Assembly: GCA_046349775.1 (NCBI GenBank)
Contig: JAXMBS010000022.1
Location: 11,797-75,796, forward strand
DNA: 64,000 nt
Direction of reading: 5' to 3'
Source: JAEUIG01 sp046349775
GTDB lineage: Bacteria > Planctomycetota > Planctomycetia > Planctomycetales > Planctomycetaceae
Shown here piece after piece: positions 1-8,876 of the stretch (position 1 is its first letter; each line of letters starts with the position of its first letter). Below the pieces are notes generated by a model, which was not told the DNA's origin, did no database searches, and saw only the letters and a list, made by a program, of their open reading frames with translations. The position numbers and the translations under genes are program-made.

Positions 1-274
1 GATGCGCGGAGATTGCGGCCGGATATGGACGCGGCGCAGTAGCGACTGAGGTCGGGAACGCGTCAGCCGTGTTTGGTGAGATGGAAGGTCCCGGACTCTT
101 CAAAGCGCCGACTTGCCGGCACAGACGACCAGTGCAGGTTTCCGTGTTACTGCGACCGGGAATCCAGCGCTGGCCAGTGTTTCGATGGACGCACCGCCAC
201 GTTATACTGCCGCTGCCACGCAGGCGCCGTGAGCTGTTGCGCGGCGAATGGTTGTCATTGCTGGCAGTTTACGA

Positions 275-532
275 ATGGCCGACTACAACAAATACGACCC
301 CCGAGTGGATTCGCTGGTCGTCGAGACCCGGACAGCGTGGGCCGACGACGTGCAGAACTTGAGTTCCGCGGACAAGTCATGGCTTGCCGAGGCCATCCAT
401 CGCAAGCCGCACCTGGCCGGCAAGGTGGCCTACGAGCGGACACATACCGGCTTCACACGGGAAATCACGGTCACGGCGGCGGATGTCGCCCGGCTGTATG
501 ACGAGCAGTTTCAGTCCGCAGGCGCGGGTTGA
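275..532 (+). CDS. Small hypothetical protein
   Basis: An 85-residue reading frame with no family I recognise. The composition is that of a soluble, charged protein (ADYNKYDPRVDSLVVETRTA near the start, then basic and acidic residues), with no signal peptide or membrane segment. I chose the ATG at 275 over an in-frame ATG at 248 because the extra nine residues look like untranslated leader; neither has a strong ribosome site. It lies 40 bases before the STAS gene on the same strand and may be co-transcribed with it. The first 274 bases of the window hold nothing else I can support. Confidence 0.5.
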   Translation: MADYNKYDPRVDSLVVETRTAWADDVQNLSSADKSWLAEAIHRKPHLAGKVAYERTHTGFTREITVTAADVARLYDEQFQSAGAG

Positions 533-572
533 CCGGCCGTCATCGACGTCTTGAGGATTCCCGGAGGAGAAG

Positions 573-990
573 ATGAAGCAGGCTGACCAGGTCTTCTCCC
601 TGACCGAGACAAAGGGCGTGCTGGTGATTGCGCCGCACGGCGACACGATCAGCTATCGCGACAGCGACGTGGCGGAGGCGGTCAACATGGCCCTTGACCG
701 GATCAATAAGCTGGGTGATCCGCGCGTGGTCGTCGATTTCAGCGGCGCGCCGTACTTCGGCAGCGTGATGATCGGCGCCGTCAGCCAGTTTGCCGAGCGC
801 GTACGGCTGCTGGGGGGAGCGTTCGCCGTGTGCGAAGCTTCGCCCGATATGCACCAGGTGCTTACGGCGATGAAGCTCAACGAGCGCTGGCCGATCTTCG
901 AAAACCAGCGGGCCGCGGTAGTTCGCCGGCCGTTGCGAGACGTAGGCTCTATTAAAAACTCGTCGTCTTCGAGCAGATCGCCTTCCGTGA
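573..990 (+). CDS. STAS-domain protein (anti-sigma-factor-antagonist-like), 3' end frameshifted
   Basis: About 115 residues make a single STAS fold: a beta-strand region (VLVIAPHGDTISYRD), a helix, then VVVDFSGAPYFGSVMIGAV, which occupies the place of the usual D-(F/L)-S-x-(V/L)-x-x-(I/L)-x-S motif with a glycine-serine where the phosphorylatable Ser normally sits. Such proteins act in partner-switching regulation with anti-sigma kinases, but none is next to it. A strong ribosome site (GGAGGAG) precedes the ATG. As read, the frame runs on to 1094 in low-complexity Ser/Arg sequence. Removing one A from the A-run at 954-958 gives a stop at 988-990, which I take as the true end. Confidence 0.78.
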
Positions 991-1456
991 TCAGCCGAAA
1001 GCCGGCGGCCGCCAGAATCTGCGTGGCCTGGTCAACATCGTCGACGTGCAGCACAATGCCGCCGCGTCCCTGGCGCCGCCGCAGCAGCGGATAGGTGTAG
1101 TGGATGTTGAGTTCCGCCGAGACGAGCGCCGTAAAGATGCTCACGAACGGCTGCGGTTCGGCGGGGAGTTCGACGCCGACGACATCCGTTTCGGTGACCG
1201 TCAATCCGGCGAGCTGAAACAGTTCTCTCGCGCGATCGGTGTTGTCGAGAATCACGCGGGCCACGGCAAAATCGACCGAATCGACGACGCTCAGTCCGAC
1301 GACCCGCAAGTCGTGCCGTTCGATCTGGCGGAACATGTCGTGCAAACGGCCGACGCGATTCTCCATGAACACACAGAACTGATGCAGGCAGGGCCAGTCA
1401 CGCCCGCGCATGGTGGCGGGGCCGGTTGTGACGTCGCTGGCAAAACCGCTGGACAT
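952..1456 (-). CDS. ACT-domain-pair protein, 3' end frameshifted
   Basis: Two ACT-like repeats: the first begins FCVFMENRVGRLHDMFRQIE and continues through SVVDSVDFAVARVILDNTDR; the second covers FVSIFTALVSAELNIHYTYP to the C-terminus. Tandem ACT proteins bind amino acids and act as allosteric or signalling modules; no enzyme domain is attached. The start is taken at ATG 1456 (MSSGFAS), though ATG 1411 is possible. The frame as read continues to 653 antisense to the STAS gene. Deleting one T from the run opposite 954-958 creates TTT-TAA, ending the protein at ...EDDEF. The same one-base correction therefore repairs both convergent genes. Confidence 0.75.
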
Positions 1457-1580
1457 GTCGCACCTGACGCTGCGCCGAAATCGCCGTCGCACACGACGGC
1501 CCGGCTGTCGACGCTGATCGTGACAACCGCTCGCCGTCGTGACAAGCGCACGACGGCGGATTTGCGGCCCCGCGTAGCCG

Positions 1581-2063
1581 TCAGTGAACCGCTGTCGGTG
1601 TCAGTTCCGATTGCAGCAGCGGCAACAGTTCGTGCGCGGAAAGCTGTGAATAGTCCTTGATGATTTCCGAGCAGACGAGCTTCGCCAGCGGGCTGCTGAG
1701 GGATTGCCGCAAGGTCCCCAGGAACAACGCCGGGGCCACAATTACCAAGTAGCCGTAGGCGTTGCCGTTGCGACCTTTCTCCAGCCGCTCGGCAACGATC
1801 CCGGCGAAGTCGGTGGCGGTGCGATGGCGATGATCGGTTCTCGGCTCGCCGTAGTGGGGGCCACCGGCGGTCTCGGCGAATCGCCCCGGCGCATCGGTCA
1901 CGACCTCCTGAGCACGAGCGTGCCCTTCAGGATGCACGAGCGTCTCGATTTCTGCGAGTTGAGCGCCGAGGGGCCAGGAGGTTTCAAAGATGCGCGCCCG
2001 GCCTCTATCGGCCACGACAATCCAGGCCACGGGGCGTCTCGCGGCTTCACGCTTGTAGGTCAT
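1581..2063 (-). CDS. Host attachment family protein (eRF1-like domain)
   Basis: 160 residues matching the PF10116 family first described as required for attachment to host cells. Recognisable blocks are WIVVADRGRARIFE near residue 14, the HYGEPRTDHRHR segment in the middle, and the C-terminal APALFLGTLRQSLSSPLAK followed by DYSQLSAHELLPLL. The fold is related to archaeal/eukaryotic release-factor domains. The protein has no signal peptide, so the family name is historical and the role in a free-living bacterium is unknown. ATG start at 2063. It lies on the minus strand downstream of the DUF2007 gene with a 70-base gap, so the two may share a transcript. Confidence 0.8.
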   Translation of the reverse strand: MTYKREAARRPVAWIVVADRGRARIFETSWPLGAQLAEIETLVHPEGHARAQEVVTDAPGRFAETAGGPHYGEPRTDHRHRTATDFAGIVAERLEKGRNGNAYGYLVIVAPALFLGTLRQSLSSPLAKLVCSEIIKDYSQLSAHELLPLLQSELTPTAVH

Positions 2064-2132
2064 GTCAACACCTTATTAATGGAGTCAAGAAAATCTCGTC
2101 GTGTCCCGGAGCAATCGGAACCGGGGTCGTCA

Positions 2133-2402
2133 TCAGCTCCGCCTGGCGTCGCGGTGCCGCTGTTCGCAACTCTCAAGAATTCGGCGCGCGCGATCGGCGT
2201 CGATGGCCTGTACGAGCAACTGGATATTCAGGACGCCGGCGAGGCCTGCCTGGTTCTCGCCGCTGATTTCACAGCGGATTCCCTCCGTCGCCAGCTCGGC
2301 CCGCAGCAGCTCTGCGAGGGTCGGCTCGGTGACGGTGGAGACCTTCACGAGTTCATGGGGGTCGCCTGCGGGTGGAGGTGTGTCGGCTGGCGGGCGTTGC
2401 AT
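2133..2402 (-). CDS. DUF2007 putative signal-transducing protein
   Basis: 89 residues. The core (VTEPTLAELLRAELATEGI, then CEISGENQAGLAGVLNIQLLV, then DADRARRILES) is the DUF2007 / PF09413 pattern, a small PII-like ferredoxin-fold domain thought to bind a small ligand. The N-terminal 14 residues are proline-rich and unlikely to be structured. ATG start at 2402. The gene is divergent from the redox membrane protein at 2840 and upstream of the host-attachment family gene on the same strand. Confidence 0.75.
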   Translation of the reverse strand: MQRPPADTPPPAGDPHELVKVSTVTEPTLAELLRAELATEGIRCEISGENQAGLAGVLNIQLLVQAIDADRARRILESCEQRHRDARRS

Positions 2403-2839
2403 CGTTCTGTGGCTCCTGACTGAGGTTTCCGGGTTGTATAGGGCCTCGCAGCTCGCAGCGGCGGCAACAATCTCACGTCGCTTTGCCGGTGCGGGTTATC
2501 CGAGCCGGCACGTCGTATGCACCGTCTGCCGCCGCGGCGAAGTCGCCGCAGCCGGTCGAGTCAGCTTGTCATGCAGACTCAAGGTGTACGGCAAATCGCG
2601 TTCCCGATGCCATCGTATCCGCGAATCGCGCACAAACGAAACGGTTCCGGCATCACAAACTCCGTCCAGGGGTTAGGCTCATCGGTCCGCCGGCGCCAAT
2701 CGTGCAAATCGCTGGTCGTCGGTGGCAATCTGGCCTTCAAAGTCCTTCGGCGGTTGGTATAGTGAAAATGAAAGCAACAAACCTGCCGTGCGGCCTGCAA
2801 GTGGGTGTCGGCAAGTGCGACAGGTTGAAGGGCGTCGAC
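2403..2839. other. Divergent intergenic region, no gene seen
   Basis: This 437-base region separates two divergently transcribed genes and must contain both promoters. Frames are open on both strands but have arginine/serine-rich shadow composition. An in-frame ATG at 2768 could extend the downstream redox protein by 24 residues. I see no hairpin or operator that I can defend. Confidence 0.5.
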
Positions 2840-4690
2840 ATGGACGCGGCACTCTCTGTGAGAGAGTCGCCGTCCGCTCTGGGTCGGTGGACGGCGCATA
2901 GTCAGTCCAGGGCGCGCATCCGGCAGAGTTGGAGCTGCTGGAAAGCGCTGGGAGCCCTCTGGCTGGCGTTGTCGGCGTGGCAGCCCGCGCTGGCGGCCGA
3001 CTCTCCTCCGCGATCAATCGCGGTCGAGCTCTACGTCAAAGGCGATCTGAACGCGGGGATCAAAGACTCGCTCACAGCCGCTGTCGAGCAGCGCCCTGGC
3101 GTTAGTCTCCGCGTGTTTGACTTGCTGGCTGACGAGGAGGGGCGCACACGTCACGAGAAAATCTGCGCCCATTTCAAGAAGCTCCCTGAGGAGTTCGTAC
3201 CCGCATTATATGCCTGTTCGCAGCTGGTTATTGCCCCTGACGACAAGCAGAAGCTGGAAAATTCGCTGGATGAACTGCGGACGATGACGGTCTTCGTGCG
3301 CTCCGGCTGTCCGCGGTGTGCACGGACGAAAGACTGGCTGAAGACCCTGATGCCGAAGTACCCCGGCTTCCGGCTGGTGTACCGGGATGTCGCCACCGAC
3401 GGCTCCGCGCAGACGGAGATGAACGCCGTCGCCCGGCGGTACAACAAGGGGGGCGTCAGCGTACCGATGTTCCACGTCTGCGATCAGGTGCAGATCGGGT
3501 TCGATAGCCCGGAAGGCAGCGGCAAGCGGCTCGAAGCTGTGCTGGATAAATGGACGGTCGTCAAAAAGAAGCCGGCGGCGCAGTCTTCGAGCGGCGTGTA
3601 CTCCACTGGCGCGCTCCACATCGCGCACCAGTGTGACACGGCAGCGCGCACGCGTCGTGAGCTATGGGTTTCGCGCTCCGGCCGACCGCTCGCGGCTGCG
3701 GTGACGTTGCCGGCGTGGATCCTCTCGCAAATTGGTCAGGCTCCCGAGGTAGTCCCGGCAACGGATGAGACGCAGGCAGCTGCCACAGAGCCCGCGACGA
3801 CGCTCGATGATACCCTCGTTGCGGCTGCACACGACAGCGGAGACGATTTTGAACTGCCGCTGCCCGCCGATGCGGGTGACGGCGAACTGCCGCTCCCCGC
3901 GGACGCCGACGCAGGCACGTCAGCGGGAGACGCTCCGGCGGATGATGAAATTCGAGTGCCAGTGCTCGGCAGCGTGCGTGCCAGCCGGATGGGATTGCCG
4001 GCCTTCACGATCGTGATCGGACTGATCGACGGATTCAATCCCTGCGCGATGTGGGTCCTGCTGTTTCTGCTGTCGATTCTGGTCAACCTGCAGAACCGCT
4101 GGAAGATCCTCGCGGTCGCCGGTTCATTCGTGTTCGTAAGCGGAGCGGCGTACTTCGCATTCATGGCCGCGTGGCTGAACGTCATTGGACTGATCGGGTA
4201 CGAACGTCCGGTCCAGATCGTCCTGGGCCTGTTCGCCCTGATCATTGGCGCCGTGCATGTGAAGGATTTCTTCGCGTTCAAGAAGGGGATTTCGTTCTCG
4301 ATCCCGGAGTCCGCAAAGCCGGGGATCGCCGCCCGCGTCCGGGGCATCGTGATGGCGGAGAACCTGTTCGGCGCAATTCTGGGCGCGACGACGCTGGCCG
4401 TGCTCATCAATCTCATCGAACTGATGTGCACCGCCGGACTGCCGGCGCTGTATACCGGCGTCCTGCAGCAGCAGGGAATCGAAGGCTGGGGCAAGTACAG
4501 CTACCTGGGCCTGTACAACGTGGCCTACATGTTCGATGACGCCTTGATGGTCATGCTCGTTGTGATCACGCTGGACAAGACGCGGCTGCAGGAAAAGCAG
4601 GGGCGCTGGCTCAAGCTGGTCAGCGGCGCATTTGTCCTGCTGCTGGGGGTCGTGATGATCTTCGACCCGGATCTGTTGAAATTCGTCTGA
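2840..4690 (+). CDS. DsbD/CcdA-like thiol-disulfide membrane protein with N-terminal glutaredoxin-like domain
   Basis: 616 residues. A hydrophobic secretion segment (WLALSAWQPALA) sits near residue 45. A soluble redox domain follows, with a Cys-x-x-Cys active site at residues 157 and 160 (SGCPRCARTKDWL). A low-complexity acidic, Ala/Pro-rich linker (roughly residues 300-375) leads into a six-helix membrane domain. In that domain NPC (Cys402) and ELMCTAG (Cys530) are the two intramembrane cysteines expected of CcdA/DsbD-type electron carriers. I infer that it passes electrons across the membrane to envelope proteins. ATG 2840 is chosen because a GAAGGG element precedes it; ATG 2768 is the alternative. 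A tandem hairpin terminator lies between it and the convergent next gene. Confidence 0.8.
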   Translation: MDAALSVRESPSALGRWTAHSQSRARIRQSWSCWKALGALWLALSAWQPALAADSPPRSIAVELYVKGDLNAGIKDSLTAAVEQRPGVSLRVFDLLADEEGRTRHEKICAHFKKLPEEFVPALYACSQLVIAPDDKQKLENSLDELRTMTVFVRSGCPRCARTKDWLKTLMPKYPGFRLVYRDVATDGSAQTEMNAVARRYNKGGVSVPMFHVCDQVQIGFDSPEGSGKRLEAVLDKWTVVKKKPAAQSSSGVYSTGALHIAHQCDTAARTRRELWVSRSGRPLAAAVTLPAWILSQIGQAPEVVPATDETQAAATEPATTLDDTLVAAAHDSGDDFELPLPADAGDGELPLPADADAGTSAGDAPADDEIRVPVLGSVRASRMGLPAFTIVIGLIDGFNPCAMWVLLFLLSILVNLQNRWKILAVAGSFVFVSGAAYFAFMAAWLNVIGLIGYERPVQIVLGLFALIIGAVHVKDFFAFKKGISFSIPESAKPGIAARVRGIVMAENLFGAILGATTLAVLINLIELMCTAGLPALYTGVLQQQGIEGWGKYSYLGLYNVAYMFDDALMVMLVVITLDKTRLQEKQGRWLKLVSGAFVLLLGVVMIFDPDLLKFV

Positions 4691-4808
4691 GCGGGTCGAG
4701 CACATTCCCCCGCGCAGTCATGGTGGCCCGGATGCCTGAGGCATTCGGGCTGCCGCATTTGCCGGCGACAATGTGGTCAATCGGCAATTGCTGGCGGTCA
4801 AAAGGCGA

Positions 4809-4837
4809 AAGCCGCGAGCGATGAGCGCTCGCGGCTT
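4809..4837. terminator. Perfect 12-bp hairpin, bidirectional terminator candidate
   Basis: AAGCCGCGAGCG (4809-4820), loop ATGAG, then CGCTCGCGGCTT (4826-4837), a perfect 12-bp stem between the 3' ends of two convergent genes. A-rich upstream and T-containing downstream flanks fit termination in either direction. Confidence 0.75.
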
Positions 4838-4851
4838 CGTGTCCGTTCCGG

Positions 4852-4879
4852 AAGCCCACGGATGGCCGTCCGCGGGCTT
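4852..4879. terminator. Second hairpin terminator candidate
   Basis: AAGCCC-A-CGGA pairs with TCCG-C-GGGCTT across a six-base loop (4863-4868), with one A/C mismatch. It ends 11 bases from the stop of the minus-strand gene at 4890, so it probably serves that gene, while the hairpin at 4809 serves the plus-strand gene. Confidence 0.65.
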
Positions 4880-4889
4880 TCGCGTTGAA

Positions 4890-6446
4890 TTACGCCTCGA
4901 CTCCCAGCAGCCCGCACGCTTCCGCATAGCCCGGCGCCGGGTAGCCATACTCGCTCGAAGTGACTCGGGCGAGGGCGATGATCTGACGGTTCCGGAACGC
5001 CGGACGCATGAGCGCGTACTCGTCGTTGACCGTCCAGAAATACTTCTCGGCGTGCAGCGCGCCGTCTTCGCTCGTGGCGTAGCGCAGCATTATGTCGAAC
5101 ACTGGCCGCTCGGAGTGACCGAGCTCCAGGTACTTGTGCGTTACTGCACAGACCCGATCCTGGTTCTTCTCGCGGACGGCGCCGTCGAGTTCGGTGAGCA
5201 GCGATTTCGGATCGGTACTGATGACTTTTGCCAGTTCATCGGCGTGCGGCCGCGGCGTCTCATCGACGTACTGCGGGTTCATCGTGGCGTCGCGTGATAC
5301 GTGCCAGCCGGAGAGGATCAAGCTGGCGATCGCGTTCATCGGATTCGACACCTGGATGATGTGCCGCCAGGCGTTGGCGGCGTCGGAGGCATGCACGCCG
5401 ATCGAATCGCCGTGCACGCTGCCGATCGGCTTGTTCGCCTGCGCCCATTGCTCCGGACGCCCTTCGTCGCGCAGCGCCAGTTCGTTGGCGGTCAGGCTGA
5501 TCGCTTCGCAAATCGAATCGGGCGACGCGCCGTCGGCGAGTGCGGCAGCGATCGCGCCGGCGCCGTCCTTGGGGCTGGAGGTCCGCAGTGTGTTGGACAG
5601 GGCCAGGACAGCTGCGTCGTCGAGGGCCCGCGAGCCGAGTTGGCGACCTGCGAGCTTGTGCTGGTCCAGCAGCCCGGTGAGCACGGCGGCGACGTCGGGA
5701 TTGTGCTTCTGGCGGGCTTCCTCCTGTTTGACGCAGTAGTGAATGGACTGCCTTAGCATCGTGGCAGCGTGCTCGATGCCGACGAGGTTGATCATGTCCC
5801 ACGCGCGGTGGGCCAGGACGATCCGGTGCACTTCGGGAGCTTCCGACACGGTCGGCAGCAGGTCGTTAAAAGCCGCGTCGCGGTCGAGGCCGGCCAGGAT
5901 GCGCTCCGCCGTGGCGGCGTCCCGGTTATGGACCGCATTACGGATCGCCTCCGTCGGCGATGCGGGCTCGTCGCCGGCCGCGGCGACGACCGGCAACGTA
6001 TCGGCCGAGCATTTGCCGGAATCGTGCAGCCGGGACGAATTGCGATACAGCACCTTCATCACCGGCAGCGCCCGCCGTTCGCTCGGCATCGCGGCCGCCA
6101 TCCGCAGCGACGGCATCAGGGCCATGAACGTGTGGAACCCGATATAGTCCTCGCCGCCGAACGCACGGGCGTTGGCGAGCGCCGCTGCTCCGACGAGTTC
6201 CTGTAGTTGCGTGCCCGAGCGGATCAGTTCGGCCAGTTGCGGCAGCAGCTTCTCTGGCGCGGTCTCCTGCAGCATCGCGGCGAGCCGCTCCTGCGTGCCG
6301 AACGACAGCCGTGCGGCACCGGATTCCTCAGCCCAGGCGATGCCAACTCCCAGATCCCTGGCAGTGGAGAAACCAATGCCGGCGACGAGCATGCTGCGAC
6401 CGACATCGGAGAGAAACTGACGGCGACTGGCGAGCGTGCGACGCAT
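4890..6446 (-). CDS. Tat-exported conserved protein of unknown function
   Basis: 518 residues. The N-terminus MRRTLASRRQFLSDVGRS followed by MLVAGIGFSTARDLGVGIA is a twin-arginine signal (RRQFL), so the protein should be exported folded, probably with a bound cofactor. The rest is largely helical, with many His and charged residues, for example HRAWDMINLVGIEHAATML, RQSIHYCVKQEEARQKHN and LHAEKYFWTVNDEYALMR. I recognise no catalytic motif; it resembles secreted proteins seen only in planctomycetes. ATG 6446 has a good GGAG eight bases upstream; an upstream in-frame start would bury the signal. It stands alone as a transcription unit and ends at the double terminator. Confidence 0.75.
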   Translation of the reverse strand: MRRTLASRRQFLSDVGRSMLVAGIGFSTARDLGVGIAWAEESGAARLSFGTQERLAAMLQETAPEKLLPQLAELIRSGTQLQELVGAAALANARAFGGEDYIGFHTFMALMPSLRMAAAMPSERRALPVMKVLYRNSSRLHDSGKCSADTLPVVAAAGDEPASPTEAIRNAVHNRDAATAERILAGLDRDAAFNDLLPTVSEAPEVHRIVLAHRAWDMINLVGIEHAATMLRQSIHYCVKQEEARQKHNPDVAAVLTGLLDQHKLAGRQLGSRALDDAAVLALSNTLRTSSPKDGAGAIAAALADGASPDSICEAISLTANELALRDEGRPEQWAQANKPIGSVHGDSIGVHASDAANAWRHIIQVSNPMNAIASLILSGWHVSRDATMNPQYVDETPRPHADELAKVISTDPKSLLTELDGAVREKNQDRVCAVTHKYLELGHSERPVFDIMLRYATSEDGALHAEKYFWTVNDEYALMRPAFRNRQIIALARVTSSEYGYPAPGYAEACGLLGVEA

Positions 6447-6705
6447 GATGTGTCTCCTTGAAGCGGGGAGAGGGAGAGAGCAACCGCGATTATACACGCA
6501 TCAGTGCGCACAAATGCAAGAGTGGATTGTGCGCTGGCGGGATACAGAGCGAGGGAACCGCGAAAGTCGCGACGCCGGACGACAGGGAACGGTTGATCGA
6601 CCCTGACCTGGATCCGGCGGGATCAGAGTTGCGGGTCTTCGATCCAGCACGCGGTGGGACGGCCTTGCCAGTCGACCGACGACGTTCGGTCGACGAGTCT
6701 CGTTC

Positions 6706-7485
6706 TCAGGCCGTCGACGACGGTGATGCTGCGGTGTCGCGATGTGCCCCCTCCATCGAGAAGGCCGGCACGCAGACGGCAACGTAGTCGGCATCGCTGT
6801 CCGGCGGCGTGCAATACTGGATGCGCTCACCGGGCTCGGTAATGATCGCCTGGCCGGCCTTCACGGCGAATGTCTGTCCAGCATGCTTGATGTGGACCAC
6901 CCCCGACAGGACCAGCGTGACTTCGAGAAAGTCCGGTTGCTGTGGAGGCTCGAACCAGCCGGGCGGGCACCAGAGCCGCGCGACGCTGAGCCGCGCGTCC
7001 TGCGAATTGACGCGGCCGACGAACTCGTCGATCCGGATCGGCTGGTTGCCCTCTCCGATGATGGTGGTGGGCTGCTCGATCAGCCGCAACGCAGTGCTGC
7101 CGGCGCCCGGCGCCGCGGTAGGAGAGACATCCCGATGTACGGTCGCCGGAGAGAATGCCGGCGCACACACGGCGACGTACTCGGCCCCGTCCGGCAGCGG
7201 CGTGCTGTAACGAACCCAGTTCCCCGGTTCGGTGACGATCGTCTGTCCAGCGCGGACAATTGTCGTGCCGCGACTGTGCTCGACGTGCAATTCGCCGCGC
7301 AATACATGCGTGACTTCGATGAATTCGGGTGTCTGTCCGGGTTCGTGCCAGCCGCCGGGCGAGCGCATCCTCGCAACGCTGAGCAGAGCGTCCCCCGAAT
7401 TCACCCGGCCGACGAATTCTTCGATCTGCTTCGGCTTGTCGCCTGCGGCGGCGACGATCGTGGGACGCTCAATCCAGCGGGGCAT
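6706..7485 (-). CDS. Double-cupin protein from internal duplication
   Basis: 259 residues in two clearly homologous halves (about 5-120 and 133-250). Both contain EEFVGRVNS/DEFVGRVNS, then a cupin barrel (EFIEVTHVLRGELHVEH versus DFLEVTLVLSGVVHIKH) and a closing EYVAVC.PAFS/DYVAVCVPAFS. The first half keeps histidines at GWHEP and VTH; in the second these are Phe and Leu, so only the N-terminal half looks able to bind metal in the usual way. Ligand and reaction are unknown. ATG 7485 (MPRWIERP) is used because the upstream extension is shadow-like. The gene lies just downstream of the desaturase on the same strand. Confidence 0.78.
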   Translation of the reverse strand: MPRWIERPTIVAAAGDKPKQIEEFVGRVNSGDALLSVARMRSPGGWHEPGQTPEFIEVTHVLRGELHVEHSRGTTIVRAGQTIVTEPGNWVRYSTPLPDGAEYVAVCAPAFSPATVHRDVSPTAAPGAGSTALRLIEQPTTIIGEGNQPIRIDEFVGRVNSQDARLSVARLWCPPGWFEPPQQPDFLEVTLVLSGVVHIKHAGQTFAVKAGQAIITEPGERIQYCTPPDSDADYVAVCVPAFSMEGAHRDTAASPSSTA

Positions 7486-7590
7486 GTGCGACTCCTGCGG
7501 CGTGTCCGCGGATGATCGCGGCGCGGAACGGGAATTCGCAAGTGTCGAGCAGCACGAATCGCGCCCGCGGGTGCTTCGCAAAGAAAGAGA

Positions 7591-8580
7591 TTACGGCGCC
7601 GAAAGGGGCGTCGGCACGCAGTGGGTGCACTCGTTGACGACCGTCCGATACGTGTGGGTCAGGTGCGCCTGGGTGCGGAACTCATCATGTGCCTGCAGGG
7701 CCCGGTGCAGCGCCGGCAGATTGTAGAACGGCACGCTGGGATACAGATGGTGGTCGAGGTGATAGCCAATGTTCTTGGGGGCGATCAACAGTTTTTCGAG
7801 CAGGTTCGGATATGTCGTCCGCGTCTGCCGCAGCATGTGATCGTATTCGAGTCCGTAGTGTTCGCCGATCGTCCGCAGCCGTAAAGCAACCTTGAGCCAC
7901 GACATCATCGGGACGACCCACAGCAGCAGAAACACGGTCCAGACCTGGAAATACGTGAGCGCGGCGATTAGTCCGCCGAAGAAGAAAATTGCCGCCACGT
8001 CAATCCAGGAGCGCTTCCGGCCGCCCGGCCCGGCGTAGCGCCCGAAGAACTGCAGTTGCTCGCGCAGGTTCAGCGCCAGAAAGTCGCGGAGCAGGATCTG
8101 GAACAGCTCCCAACGGGTTTTGGGAAACGCCCAGTCGCGGTTGAGTCGCAGCATCCAGTCAGGATCGGCGTGCGTGTTCGGGGCGCGATGATGCGCGAAG
8201 TGCAGCCGGCGGTACGACCGCATGGAAATCAGGATCGGCCAGCCGGTCAGTAGTTCGCCGAAGAAATCGTTGAGCGTGCGGCGCGGGAGAAACCGAAAAT
8301 GGGCCGCCTCGTGCATCAGGATCGCCAGGGCGTGCTGTCGGGCGCCGATCCAGATCACGGCTGGGATGTAAGCGATGGCGCCCGCAATGTGATTCCACCG
8401 CCAGAGGGCCAGCTCAACGGCGATGGCGGCGGTGATCAGCACCCATTCCAGAGCGACGTGGGCCAGGCCGCGCCACGGCTGAAGCGTGGACAAATACCGC
8501 AACTCTGCCGGTGGTAGCGGAGATTGCCAGAGTTCGACCGGCTCGTCGGTATCGACGTCCAGGGCAGGCTGCAGGGGCAT
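7591..8580 (-). CDS. Membrane fatty-acid desaturase family protein
   Basis: 329 residues with the three histidine boxes of the di-iron desaturase/hydroxylase family (PF00487): HEAAH at residues 90-94, HFAHH at 127-131 and HLDHH at 274-278 (in the context IGYHLDHHLYPSVPFYNLP). Hydrophobic segments near residues 42-60 and 68-80, and a pair near 195-220, make the membrane scaffold. It should use O2 and a reduced electron carrier to desaturate or hydroxylate a membrane lipid; the substrate cannot be read from sequence. ATG start at 8580. No ferredoxin or acyl-carrier gene is adjacent. Confidence 0.85.
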   Translation of the reverse strand: MPLQPALDVDTDEPVELWQSPLPPAELRYLSTLQPWRGLAHVALEWVLITAAIAVELALWRWNHIAGAIAYIPAVIWIGARQHALAILMHEAAHFRFLPRRTLNDFFGELLTGWPILISMRSYRRLHFAHHRAPNTHADPDWMLRLNRDWAFPKTRWELFQILLRDFLALNLREQLQFFGRYAGPGGRKRSWIDVAAIFFFGGLIAALTYFQVWTVFLLLWVVPMMSWLKVALRLRTIGEHYGLEYDHMLRQTRTTYPNLLEKLLIAPKNIGYHLDHHLYPSVPFYNLPALHRALQAHDEFRTQAHLTHTYRTVVNECTHCVPTPLSAP

Positions 8581-8716
8581 GGCTCAGCAGAGGGTAGAGC
8601 GCCGGCCAGCGGCCGGCGGAAAGTCGTCCGAACGGTACGGAGCGCGAAGTTCCAGTCTTCTCAGGTCGATGCTACTGGGACTTGACGCGGAATTTCAATC
8701 GCGCTGCATCTCAGAG

Positions 8717-8746
8717 TCCGTACGGAAGTGGAGTCCGGAACTCCAC
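8717..8746. repeat. Palindrome and hairpin upstream of desaturase
   Basis: TCCGTACGGA (8717-8726) is a perfect 10-bp palindrome, followed at once by GTGGAGT-CCGGA-ACTCCAC (8728-8746), a perfect 7-bp stem. They lie about 140 bases upstream of the desaturase start and may be regulatory, or simply a small dispersed repeat. Confidence 0.4.
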
Positions 8747-8829
8747 AATGTGCGTTGCCGTCACAACTCGCACAGTTGCCGTACCAAAGCGGTCCAATGT
8801 CGCTCATGACCGCACCCGGAAAACGCAGC

Positions 8830-8852
8830 AAGCCGGCGGATTTCGCCGGCTT
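8830..8852 (-). terminator. Hairpin terminator of cold-shock gene
   Basis: AAGCCGGCG (8830-8838), loop GATTT, CGCCGGCTT (8844-8852): a perfect 9-bp stem 25 bases beyond the stop of the minus-strand cold-shock gene. Confidence 0.7.
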
Positions 8853-8876
8853 GCCTGTGTGATTCACAACCGCTGA

